From Tretioscincus oriximinensis (Eukaryota; Chordata; Lepidosauria; Squamata; Gymnophthalmidae): a stretch of DNA of 64,000 bases. Shown here piece by piece: positions 54,881 through 64,000 of this stretch; the stretch's first letter is position 1; each line of letters begins with the position of its first letter. The position numbers and the translations under genes are program-made. The notes under the pieces are model-generated. The model saw nothing but the letters and a program-made list of their open reading frames with translations, had not been told where the DNA came from and made no database searches. The DNA lies in NCBI GenBank assembly GCA_022410635.1, contig JAJVDF010000231.1:736694-800693 (forward strand), in the 5' to 3' direction.

Positions 54881-55175
54881 ATGTTTAAAATCCCTATATC
54901 TTTTTAATTCGAGAAAACACATTTGCAAGAATGTCTCCACTTATCTTCAATCGTCTTCGCGGTCTCTTTATTTCCCCATTTCATTCGCTGGTATTTGCAT
55001 GACATCCCATGACCCATAAGTCATTGCTCAGAGTATTCTCTGCGAGCTGAGAACCAATGAACTTTTACAGTTAACCTCAAAGTCTTGCGAGATTTGTCAT
55101 GTTTGCATTAGAAGGTCCCCACGAAAGCTATTCATTGGCATTTAAAGACGTCCTTATAGGAAATCGGACAAAATG
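54881..55175 (+). repeat. rpt-M copy 1
   Basis: 'ccataagtcattgctcagag', 'tattctctgcgagctgagaa', 'ccaatgaacttttacagtta', 'gtcttgcgagatttgtca' match 59250-59370 in order. Confidence 0.6.
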
Positions 55176-55440
55176 GGGTGGCTGGAAGATCCAAGACCAA
55201 GGNCCTTTTAAGCAAGTTGAACATCTGCTATCTAATGGGGAGATCTCAGAATGATGCAAATTCCATTTCAGTAAAAACCCTTGGTGGCGATATGGCTTGG
55301 AAAAAACCCAGAGTTGTAGTCATTGGTGTCAGAGATACAATATGTGATTACTGGAATGGATAGGAAAACAGAAATGTTGCATGTCTATTGTGTAAGGACA
55401 AAAATGGACAAGATTCGTTTTGGCCTTTCATGGGAACACA
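55176..55440. other. Unassigned intergenic sequence
   Basis: Nothing recognised. Confidence 0.3.
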
Positions 55441-55444
55441 AGAT

Positions 55445-55665
55445 AATGAATCATTTATTTATTTTATACTTATACCCCACTCTATACTTGAAGACTCTCA
55501 GGGTGGCCAATAGTAAAAGCAAAAATACAAAATCAGCGTACTAAAACAATACCCGAATATGGAGGAGACGAGTCCTCAGGGATCTTCTAAAAGAATACAG
55601 TGATGGTAACTGATTCACCATGAGGGATAAGACTATGAAGGTGGCCTCTCAAAAGATGTTCTACC
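55445..55665 (+). repeat. rpt-C copy
   Basis: 'tcatttatttattttatact', 'actctcagggtggccaatag', 'aaacaatacccgaatatgga', ending near 'ggcctctc'. The order is as at 13069-13425, with an internal deletion. Confidence 0.55.
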
Positions 55666-56805
55666 GATCCTTTCACCTGCCCAGTAATTCTACTACTTAA
55701 CCCACGTGTCCAGTTTATTCCCCAACTCACCTGGCCACTAGCGCTCCCCATTTGCTCAGTCACTTGTCCTTCACCTGCCCAGCTACTTGCCTTTTCACAC
55801 CAACTCGGTTGATTGGTTCATTCCATTGATTTTCCTGCCCTGATTGCAAATTGGACAGACAAAGCACACTGTGATTGGCCCTCGTGGGTAGCAATCAGAA
55901 ACACTCCAGGATATGATAGGTCTATCAAAAGCGAGGGAGTCGTGACCAATATGGTAAACCTTTTTATTATTTTAGAGAGAAGCAGCAGTTGTCTATTTCT
56001 TACCATATTGAAAAACGTGGTGGAGTTTTTAGGTTGAAACTAAACTATTTCACTCTCTGAGAACTAGATTTTTTTTCTCCGCCTTCAAAAGACTCTGGAA
56101 GCCTAATTGAGGCTGCATGTTTCATTTCCGCATCCAGTGAAACTCTGATATTTTGCTTTGTAGTTTAAAAAAAGGCCTTGAGGGTTTTTTAGGCCAATTA
56201 TTGTAGAATAAACCAACACTGTTTTTCCTGCTGCTCTAGTTGGCAAGTTTNAAAAAAAATCTAAACCCTTTTTTGGGGTATGCAGGAATTTATCATTTAT
56301 TGGATCCAAATTATGACTTGCTGTCATACAAATTACTAAAATACATGCCTTGAATCTTCCTGTTACANAGTCTTAAGAATTATTGCATTAGAAAGGAAAC
56401 AAATCCTTCAGTAAGTTAACAAGCAGGAGTCACAATGCTGGCATTATACTAGGGAGTCATAGGTAGTTTCTTTAAAGCTCTAAAATTTTGTTGTCTAGAA
56501 CCTATTAATTAAAACTAATTCTGCAATGAACACTCAGTGTCAAAGCAATTTCCCATCAAGCAGGACATAATGGTAGATGGCATCTGTTCAAACGCAGTAT
56601 AAAAGGTAAAAGCACAATATAACAGCTCCAAAATGAAAAAGGAATAGCAATACGAGTATGAATAGTAAACAAACGTGTATTTTACAATTACGCAAACTGC
56701 ATTTCAAATTAGTCAAATTAGACCGTTGTGTTTTGTTAATGCAACAGGCTCTACCCCTCCTCCCCCTTGCTCCCATTGATGCTTTGACCTACTCCCCCAT
56801 CCCAC
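55666..56805. other. Unassigned intergenic sequence
   Basis: No gene or clear repeat. It includes a few words shared with other MITE-like families (59300-type 'caatg'), too short to call. Confidence 0.35.
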
Positions 56806-56807
56806 TT

Positions 56808-56965
56808 TCTCTTGCTTTTTCTGTTTCATTCCTTCTTTCCATTTTCCTTTCTTTCCTCTTTCCTCTTTCCTCCTTCCCTTTCTTCTTTCTTTTTTCTCCT
56901 TTATGTTCTTTCCATCTTCAATCCATTCCTTCCTTTGTTCTTCTTTTCCTTCCTTTCCCTCCCAG
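56808..56965. repeat. Polypyrimidine (CTTT/TTCC)-rich tract
   Basis: About 155 bases that are almost all C and T on the plus strand. The open frame across it is an artefact. Confidence 0.8.
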
Positions 56966-57094
56966 TACTTGTCCCAAGTACTGAACCCTGAGATACTTCA
57001 CTTCTCACATCTTTTCACGCAGAGAACTGTACTTTTATTAATTCCCTCTGTTTCCTGCCACTTTCTAACCCAGGACTTTGGTCCCTGGAGCCTG

Positions 57095-57495
57095 CCAGAG
57101 TTCCGAACCCTTGAAACTGATGAGCAGAAGAATGAGGACAGACAAAGGAAAGTATTTTTTTCACCCAAAGGGTAATTGGCCTATGGAATTTACTTCCAAA
57201 AGAGGTGATAGTAGCTAGCAACCTGGATAGTTTTAAGACAGGATTAGACAAGTTCATGGAAGCCAAGAGTATAAACAGCTACTAGGATGGATGTCTTGAT
57301 ACTGCCTCTTGAGATGGAGCAACAGGGAATATTCCTGAAATGCCTTTTGCAGGGTATTGAGAACATTTGAAGGTTTTGCCTTCTTCTGTTCCAGACTGCC
57401 CAGGTACAATTGGTGGGCCAATGTGTGAGACAGAAGGCTGGACTAGATGGGCTCCAGCCCAATTCAGCAGCGGTCTCCTTATGTTCTTACGTACC
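57095..57495 (+). mobile_element. CR1 LINE 3' fragment
   Basis: 'gcctatggaatttacttcca', 'gttcatggaagccaagagta', 'gggccaatgtgtgagacaga', and the end '..ctccttatgttcttac' at 57490. A copy with a clean 3' terminus. Confidence 0.87.
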
Positions 57496-57578
57496 CTTTC
57501 GTTGAACTCTCCCAAACACCGTTTATTGTAAGCATAGATAAAGCAATCAAACATTCCAATGTATGGCCTAGGCGGTCT

Positions 57579-57756
57579 TCTAGATAATATATCTAACCTC
57601 AGAATCTTCCAAAGGGCAGAACACCGGAGAAGAGATAGAGTATTTTCCCCAATAAGCTGTTTTGAAGAAACTGTCCTGTAAGAAATTATACTGACTATTA
57701 TTTGATATAGATGCTGATCTCATTGGAAGATTCCGAGGTCAGGTATGTAATCTAGA
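57579..57756. repeat. Foldback element, 34-bp imperfect arms
   Basis: Arm 57579-57612 ('tctagataatatatctaacc', 'tcagaatcttccaa') is inverted at 57723-57756 ('ttggaagattccgaggtcag', 'gtatgtaatctaga') with about six mismatches. The centre is 110 bases. Confidence 0.65.
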
Positions 57757-57794
57757 TGACGTGGACACAGATCAAAGCAACTTCGATATATGCA

Positions 57795-58032
57795 GTTTTC
57801 TTGGCAGGGTTAGAGAAGTGGTTTGCCATTACCTACTCATGGGGAGAAACTGGAGACTGAACTAGCAACCCACCGTTCTCCATGCAGTTTGTTTTAACAG
57901 CGAGCTATGCCATTCTCAAACTTCATGGGTATCTGCAGTTTTCTTGATAAGGATACAGAAGCAGTTTGTTGTTGCCTGTTTCTTGGGAGAGGCTTGGGGT
58001 CAAACTACAAATCTTCTACTCTCAGCAGTTTG
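57795..58032. repeat. rpt-N, two tandem-like pieces
   Basis: 'gagaagtggtttgccattac', 'ggggagaaactggagactga' and then 'cagaagcagtttgttgttgc', 'gggagaggcttggggtcaaa' are two diverged versions of one unit, in the same orientation. Confidence 0.45.
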
Positions 58033-58035
58033 AGG

Positions 58036-58336
58036 GCATGAATGGCTCAGACGCTTAGGAAACTGTCTCTCATCTGGGAAATGGGGTTTCGAAGCCCTGT
58101 GTCAGACACGGAGAGAGGTGAGCACCTTCCACTAGCCTGTAGCTCTAGCCAACCCAGCTATTCAAAAGCAAGAATTGCAAGAAATTACAACTGACTGCAA
58201 GTAGATACATGGGAACCACTACAGCCTGGTGGGGAAGATAGAATGTAAGCCTTCGGACAAAAAATACCCTTGTAAGTCACTTTGAGTACCTTTGAAAGGT
58301 GAGGAAAGCGGGGTAGAAGAACCCAGTTCTTCTTCT
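58036..58336 (+). mobile_element. SINE-B copy, near full length
   Basis: Head 'catgaatggctcagacgc', B-box-like 'gggtttcgaagccc' (58083), body as in the other SINE-B copies, 3' end 'aagcggggtagaagaaccca' and a TTCTTCTTC tail. Confidence 0.83.
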
Positions 58337-58337
58337 T

Positions 58338-58572
58338 TAGAAGAAGAGTAATTTTTTATACCATTTTTCTCAATCCAAAGGGAATCAAAGCAACTTAGGT
58401 AACTTTCTGTTCTTCTCTTCTCTTGTGAAGTAGGTGGGACTGAGAGATCTTTGAAGAACTGTGACTAGCCCAAGGTCACCCTGGTGGCTTTTGTGGCTTT
58501 GCAAAATTGAACCAAGAGACTTCAAGATAAGANTCTGATCCTCTAACCACGACATCAGGCTGACCCTCAACC
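58338..58572 (-). mobile_element. SINE-A relative
   Basis: Minus strand: diverged head ('gcctgatgtcgtggttagag'), 'gaccttgggctagtcacag', 'tcccacctacttcacaagag', 'gattccctttggattgagaa'. It is joined tail to tail with the preceding SINE-B. Confidence 0.75.
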
Positions 58573-59124
58573 CGTGAACTCTTTACCACTGAACTGAAGA
58601 GCAAACAAGGAATATGTGCGAAGGGAGAAGCTGAAGCAAAGTATCATAGCTGTCATCTTCATTACTGGGCTTCAGAGCTGAGCGTCTTTCACAAAGTGCG
58701 TAAGAATGGCTGTTTTTGTTCAAAGGACCGTGTGGCAGCAGAAGATGAGTGAGGAACTCGTTCCATTAGCATCTGGACCTTTCTAAGGGCAAGATTTCCC
58801 GTCTCCGGCTGAACAATAGCTGTCATTGATGGCCTGAGTGCCTGCATTATGTCTGGAAGCCATCAAGTGGGCTCTCTCTTCCTTTCAGCAGCTGTGTACT
58901 CTTAATTGGAAAAGAAAGGCTCCCTTACCATGAAAGGGGCTCATAGCTCTGAAAATCCCTTTGGAGCAGCACTTTATTCATCATTCTCATATTCTCCTTC
59001 CCACTTCTATATCGGCATTGCTGGGCGATTATTTAATAAAGAGAAGCTGAGGATACATTATTATTAGGCCATAAGCCGGTTGAATTTCTGAAAACGATCC
59101 CTAGATTTCTGGCTGTGGTTGCCT
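58573..59124. other. Unassigned intergenic sequence
   Basis: Nothing recognised. Confidence 0.3.
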
Positions 59125-59125
59125 A

Positions 59126-59915
59126 AGGCCCCCTTCCCATATTCTGTTTTATTCCGGAATTTACTCTAAAGCCGGAATAACCCATTTGTGATTGCGTTTG
59201 TTTCCTGTCTTCCCGTTATATCGCCTTGTGTTCTCGGCACATGGCATCTCCCATAAGTCATTGCTATGCTTGTCTTACTACAATTCCCAGAATTCTCTGT
59301 GAGCCGAGAGCCAATGAACTTTTAGCAATGAACAGCTACCCTTGAAGTCTCGCGAGATTTACCAATTTCCTGCAATGGAAGGCCACATGAAGGCTTTATT
59401 AGTGGATTTACACTGTAGAACAATGGGCCTTTTTAGGGAGTGGATTGCTGGACCTCCATGAACTTGTGGGGTAAATTTTGCCTGATGTAAGGACCATTGT
59501 GATAAAAATTCTTTGCCTCCATTTGTCAGGTTCTTCAATTTTGAAGACATGTAAGCATCACAGTGCGCCCAGTCTCCACGAACGGTTCTTCGATGCATGA
59601 CGGTGATACCCTACTCGTGAGGAGCACACTGCCGCCATGTGCCAATCGGGACACCTGCATCATGATGACATTAATCGCGTGTGCAGGCTCCCTCACTGGC
59701 TGCTGGATTGAAATTTTGCAGACTTTTGCGGCGTCTCCACGGAGCCTTCGAAGCGGACCCCGCCATGGAATCGGTCTTTCCCTACAACTCCAAAATGTGT
59801 GGTAAAGGGCTTTTTCCATGGAACTTCTTCAGAGGCCCGCCATTTTGTGGGGCAGGCCACAGGTGAGGGTTCATCGACTGCCCCAGATAAGGTACGTGGG
59901 GATGGGACCTTAGTC
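59126..59915. mobile_element. Possible DNA element with TAAGG..CCTTA ends, containing rpt-M
   Basis: 'ctaaggcccccttcccatat' at the left and 'gtggggatgggaccttag' at the right form a partly matching inverted pair (TAAGGCCCCCTTCCCA against TAAGGTCCCATCCCCA). Bases 59250-59370 are rpt-M copy 2. The interior up to 59870 has a higher CG content than its surroundings but no protein match. Whether the ends belong to a single element is uncertain. Confidence 0.4.
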
Positions 59916-60418
59916 TAGTTCTTTGGGACTGAAGCTGGATTAAAAATACACGAGAACGGCACCGTATATGCTATTCCCACATAGGAATTCTTATAACAGT
60001 TTGCATGATTTTCAGTGAGAATCATGGTTGCAGGAAATCAGCCATCTGCACAATCCCCGCACAAAAAGCAACAATGATGAAAGCTCACAGTACCATACTA
60101 TCAACTTCTCATCAAACCCAAATGAAATTTCCCTCTTGAATTAACCTGCAGAAACAAGGAGAGTCAACAGTGGCTCAGAATACCTGGTTGGGAATATGAC
60201 TTAATCAATCACAGGAATTATCCCATAAGAAATTGCAGGATCATCAAGGGATTATGGGAGGGTTTTTATGATCAAGGTTGGGCAGAACAAAAGCATAAAT
60301 CCTATAGTGCACTCTAAAGAAAAACAGAGCTAAAATGGAAACACTCGTGTCTTGCTATTCCCCTGCCACTGCACATGCCACTACTATGTGGTATTATTCA
60401 TACATGAGCAGGTTTGGC
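59916..60418. other. Unassigned intergenic sequence with a single FB-E end
   Basis: 'ttctttgggactgaagctgg' with 'attaaaaatac' (59920-59950) is an FB-E end; the rest is unassigned. Confidence 0.35.
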
Positions 60419-60420
60419 TT

Positions 60421-60530
60421 CATAGAATCATAGAATCATAGAATCATAGAGTCGGAAGGGACCTCCAGGGCCATCGGGTCCAACCCCCTGCTCGATGCAG
60501 GATTCATTAAACCATCCCATGGGACTTCTT
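60421..60530 (-). mobile_element. CR1 LINE 3' end of a second type, with (ATTCTATG)n terminus
   Basis: The plus strand shows 'catagaat' three times and a partial fourth (60421-60451), then 'gtcggaagggacctccaggg', 'ccatcgggtccaaccccctg'. This is the classic amniote CR1 3' end, whose 8-bp tail repeats mark the true 3' terminus. It differs from the other CR1 copies here, which end 'cttatgttctta'. Confidence 0.92.
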
Positions 60531-61330
60531 CGGACTGCATACCCAAATAAGGAATCTTTTAAAAAATATAGCATACCAGTTACATTGGCAATAAAACAAT
60601 GGCTCTCTTCCATGTCTTTAAACTTTTGAAAGATCATAAATCCTTTCAGCGACATATTCATACGTACCAGCCCCAACTACACGTCCGATGACATTTGACA
60701 GCTGTGGAAGCCCTGGTCTCTGAAATGCTTTTCTGTGGAGTGACAGACATCTTGTTGGCTGACCTTCCAGTTTCGATATGCAGTGCAGCACAGGCCACTG
60801 TGTGCCATTTAAAGGAAGCAGCTGCATACGTGTGCTTTCTCCTTTACCTGCCAAAAGACAGTAAGTCCACAGCCTGACATTTCTAAGTGCTCGTTATGCC
60901 ATGCTTGTCTCTGCCATTGAGTAATCATCATAGTTCATTTTGTCTGCTTCCTGGAAATGGGACGCAAATTACATATGGAATATTGTTTACTTTTCTCTAC
61001 AGGCAATCTCTTCTTTCATATTGGGCCATTGTTTTAATATTGCCCTTTGGATCTGAATTGGTATACGTTGAGGGGTTATGATTATAATTTGTTTTTAAAT
61101 ATTTCCTGGATTTTTACTGGTTTTATATAATTATCTTNTATTTTATGGTTTGTATTACACTGTGAGCTGCCCAGATCCCTTTGTAGGGTGGGTAATTCCG
61201 TGAACAGGGACATAGAGTCTAAAATTTAAAATGAGCACAGATATATACCGTATGATTCTGGCTTTATTGGATAGTTTAAGATCTATATTATGCTAAAAGG
61301 CCAAAATAACTTTGTTTTGTATTTGGTATA
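60531..61330. other. Unassigned intergenic sequence
   Basis: No gene recognised; a diverged 'gtgagctgcccagatccctt' phrase near 61162 is typical of repeat 3' ends but too short to classify. Confidence 0.35.
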
Positions 61331-61333
61331 TTT

Positions 61334-61520
61334 TAGGCTGACCAGATGACCCCTTTGGGGGTGTTGAAAACCCATTTTTGTGGTGCCGTCTGGTTTTTTC
61401 TGAGGGGAAAAAAAAATCTCCGAAAAAAATCTTTTTTTGAAAAAAAAATTCCTCAGAAAAAAGAGGAACCCCAAAACCGGGTTTCCAACCCCCCCCCCCC
61501 CCAAAGGGGTCATCCTACGT
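61334..61520. mobile_element. hAT-like foldback MITE, right end damaged
   Basis: Starts TAGGCTGACCAGATGACCCC; the interior has poly-A/T hairpin arms ('tctgaggggaaaaaaaaatc', 'ttcctcagaaaaaagagg') and a poly-C run. The right end is altered after 'ggggtcatc' to 'ctacgtagg'. Same family as 38641-38817. Confidence 0.75.
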
Positions 61521-61984
61521 AGGACTTCAAACATNACATTTCATACAAGAAGAAAAAGTAAATTAACAAGTAGATTTACTTGTTTGCAAGCAATGTAATG
61601 AAACTATGCATATTTGACAACTTAACACTTAGTTGTCAAAATAAAGCTTACTGTAATGAGGGTTCAATACCACCTTTAAATTGTATTTTAATTTAAGGAT
61701 GTGATTAAATAAAAACCACCACCAACAAAAGATATTTAAAAAGTTATATTATTCATCCAAATTTTGCATCATTCTTTTGTAATTCTGTTTTATCTTAAGG
61801 TTCAATAATGCAAGTTCAACTCCAAAAGGGGAAGATTCTATCACTTTTCTTTCTTTTATAATTTATAGTAATGGAATCACCTTTCCCCCAGTAATGGAAT
61901 CACTGTTAAACTGGTAACAGAATCCCCTCATTACAAATCGTTCTCATTTTCTGAGTTTTACTGTCTTGTTTGTTGGACTTCTGA
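61521..61984. other. Unassigned intergenic sequence
   Basis: AT-rich; 'cactta gttgtcaaa' and 'tttgacaacttaaca' around 61612-61640 form a short inverted pair. No gene. Confidence 0.35.
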
Positions 61985-61987
61985 AGA

Positions 61988-62795
61988 GGAAGGTGGGAAG
62001 AAGAACTTGGTTTTTATACCCTGCTTTTTTCACCCGAACATACTCACAGTAGCTTATAAGATTTTTTTCGCCTGAAGGCTTACATTATATTTCCCCCAAA
62101 CATTGGTTTCAAATAGCTGGGTTGACAAGAGCTGTAAGCTAGTAGAAAGCGCTCACCTAGGGCTGCCATATTTTGGCAGCNCAAAACCGGGACGGGGGTG
62201 GGGTGGGGGTGCGTGCACGCCCCCGCACGCACATACGGACGCTTGTAGTGAGACAGGCAGAACCTCTCTTCTGCCTGTCTCACCACGAGTGTCTATGTGC
62301 GCGCACGTGTTTGTGCGTAGCTGCTCCAATGCTGGAGAGTGGTTTTCGCGCGCCTGCTAGAGCCAACTCGCCTCCAGCGGAGGAAAAATGCCTGGGTTTG
62401 TGACAGGAGAACAGAGCTGCCCTCCTGTCACAAACCCAGGTGTTTTTCCTTTGATGGGGACGAGTTGGCGTGCTTTGCCTGACTCCGCCTCCAGCATCGG
62501 AGCAGCTACGGCACACTCCAAGGTTCCTTCCAGGACCCTGGAAAGNGTTGCTCGGGCTGCAGCCGTCAGCTCTGACGGNTGCTTTGCTTTAAAATCCTGC
62601 ATTTTTACATTCCCTGATGCAGCATTGGGGAATGTAAAATGCCNGGGTTTTAACTTAAAACCCGGAGGGGACTATATTTTAGTCCCCCAAACCGGGATTG
62701 TCCCGCTTTACTGAGACGTATGGCAACCCTACGCTCACCCCTTTTCACGTCCGACATAGGGCCTCAAAACCCAAACTCTCAGATGAAAGAACGGG
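61988..62795 (-). mobile_element. SINE-B copy interrupted by a hAT element
   Basis: The SINE 3' half is at 61988-62157 ('gaagaacttggtttttatac', 'cgcctgaaggcttacattat', 'gctagtagaaagcgctcacc'). Its head is at 62740-62795 ('ccttttcacgtccgacat', 'agggcctcaaaaccc', B-box region). Together they match 37872-38120 once 62158-62739 is removed. Confidence 0.82.
62150..62739. mobile_element. hAT-type foldback element, 574 bp, with 8-bp target duplication and several internal hairpins
   Basis: The element 62158-62731 begins TAGGGCTGCCATA and ends TATGGCAACCCTA, an inverted repeat. It is flanked by CGCTCACC at 62150-62157 and 62732-62739, the 8-bp duplication typical of hAT. Internal inverted repeats: 62248-62261 with 62270-62283 (14 bp perfect); 62391-62409 with 62422-62440 (19 bp perfect), nested inside 62317-62337 with 62489-62509 (20 of 21); and 62599-62614 with 62627-62642. 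No ORF with transposase motifs. It is C+G-rich with CG-dense parts, unlike its surroundings. Confidence 0.9.
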
Positions 62796-62799
62796 ACTT

Positions 62800-63125
62800 A
62801 GTCTTTTTTAAAATATATTTTTATTTCCTTTTTCATGCAAGATAATAGTACAATTTCATCTTATTACATACATAACTGTTAAAAGGATATTTTCCTTCTT
62901 TACCTTTACTCCCCCCTTCCCCCCTCAAACCCCTCCCCAGAAGCCCTTGGAATATTACTAGTTACATTTGAAATATTATTGACTATTTCAATCTGTTTGC
63001 TATTTTCCTCATTCTGTTTTCCAGCTACAATTTCGTTTTTTTTCCATTTGCTTTTAATTTGCCTATTTTTTTCAATATTTCCTATATTGTACATTCTTAC
63101 ATTTCTAATCTCTACTGCCATAGGC
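62800..63125 (-). mobile_element. L1 LINE 3' end with poly(A)
   Basis: On the minus strand it ends 'gcatgaaaaaggaAATAAA' then 'aatatattttaaaaaa' (62805-62830), the same kind of terminus as the L1 at 4683-4710. The coding-like part (63121-62906) has an 'AVEIRN' phrase shared with 48570-48600. 5'-truncated; no catalytic region. Confidence 0.65.
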
Positions 63126-64000
63126 TATGAGAACCCATTTGAGCATGAGGCGAGATTTCTGGATGTTGCTCTGTTTTTGCACTCCTGGTAGGCAGCACCA
63201 TAGGATATCTCAGGTATGTGTGGATGGAGGGATGATTACATTTTAATCCGCAATATCCCTATAACGCGAAGCATAGCTGCTGATGTGGAAGCATCCTGAG
63301 AGTAGAACAAAGTTGCAGATGGAATTTCGGTGAGTTTTTCTGTTTCTGCATAGCAAAAATGTTTATGTTTATATTTGAGTGTGATTCAAATATATTTATC
63401 TTTGGGAATCTGCCTGTGTGAATATTTTGTACATCGTTTTCAAGGAAGGAAAAATGACAATCGTGTTTAATCCTGCNTAGTTCAAAACAGCTATAGTTTG
63501 TTTGCCATTGAAATGCAATGGTTTCACATTCCAAAAGTTGATGGTGGTTTTATTATTAGAGTTTTATACGCAAGCCTGTGAGCACAAGCTGAGAGAAGCT
63601 CATTGCTAATAGAAGAGAATTATCTTCCTCCTACTGGAAGATGTTTATGCATTCAGCCAGTTAGTTTACATATGTAATTAGAAAAGCTTGGTCTACAAAT
63701 AGAAGTGATGAAGGAATTTTGACATAACATGAGAGAACAATCCAGCACTTTCACTGTGTGCAAGAATATAGGGCGGCTGCTACCGAAATCTCTTCCAGAT
63801 GGTGCTTGGTTTCCTTTCATAGAACATTCATATTATGATCTCCAACTGCAAAAGGGTATCATTCTGTGAAGGATCCCAGGATGTTTTTAAAATCATTTTA
63901 AAAACAATAAAACCATGCCTTTCAAAATGCAATGGGTTCGATTTATTTTACCAAAACAAGAGGAAAGGAGGAAGAATAAGAATTTTGTTTAAAAGGCACA
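63126..64000. other. Unassigned intergenic sequence
   Basis: AT-rich with no recognisable gene or repeat; an ORF at 63259-63534 shows no domain. Confidence 0.35.

Noticed and set aside
56658..56984. 108-codon Leu/Phe/Ser-rich frame resembling a membrane protein
   Set aside because: It is encoded by a polypyrimidine tract; hydrophobicity here is a result of composition.
60421..60451. Short direct repeats as a possible CRISPR-like array
   Set aside because: They are the 8-bp tail repeats of a CR1 3' end, without spacers, in a vertebrate genome.
1..64000. A new multi-gene system or gene cluster
   Set aside because: Apart from one syntrophin exon and transposon-derived frames I see no coding sequence with conserved motifs, spliced structure or operon-like layout.

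Overview
The window looks like vertebrate nuclear DNA, most likely from a squamate reptile (lizard; gecko-like is a guess). Three things point there. The only host coding sequence is a vertebrate syntrophin exon. L1-type and CR1-type LINEs occur together, whereas mammals largely lack recent CR1 and birds largely lack recent L1. tRNA-derived SINEs are abundant, with tails running into (CTT)n or (TTTA)n. Isolated single N bases and one 15-N gap inside a (TTC)n tract mark a draft assembly. No prokaryotic genes, CRISPR arrays or complete multi-exon genes are visible.

Host gene: on the minus strand, 51286-51961 is the first coding exon of SNTB1 (beta-1-syntrophin). It has a consensus splice donor at 51285/51284 and lies in a CpG island at about 51230-52450. 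Positions 1-51285 are therefore the 5' part of SNTB1 intron 1, and about 52450-64000 is upstream intergenic DNA. A six-codon upstream ORF overlaps the SNTB1 start codon.

Everything else recognisable is repeats. Labels used here are local, not database names. SINE-A and SINE-B are tRNA-headed SINEs. rpt-C, D, G, H, K, M and N are dispersed families of unknown class. FB-E and FB-F are short foldback families. Fam-S is a short family with the core 'acgaaagcttatgc'. Pogo-P is a pogo/Tigger-like DNA element. CR1 3' ends are numerous in both orientations.

Layout. 1-650: Pogo-P. 2140-4716: 5'-truncated L1 whose ORF2 remnant has one stop codon. 7-18 kb: CR1, SINE and rpt-C pieces, a long (TTC)n tract, and foldbacks at 14.4, 16.5 and 16.7 kb. 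19.8 kb: hAT element with a perfect 8-bp duplication. 20-34 kb: CR1 and SINE copies, including a CR1 with 3' reverse-transcriptase coding sequence at 34 kb. 38.6-40.3 kb: two hAT-like foldback elements, one split by a solo LTR. 42 kb: second Pogo-P. 48.1 kb: perfect 91-bp inverted repeat within 12-bp target duplications. 51-52.5 kb: SNTB1 exon 1 and promoter. 52.5-64 kb: repeats, ending with a hAT element nested in SINE-B and an L1 3' end.

I found no new biological system. The most interesting items are the snap-back palindrome at 48.1 kb, the nested insertions at 39-40 and 62 kb, and the SNTB1 upstream ORF.
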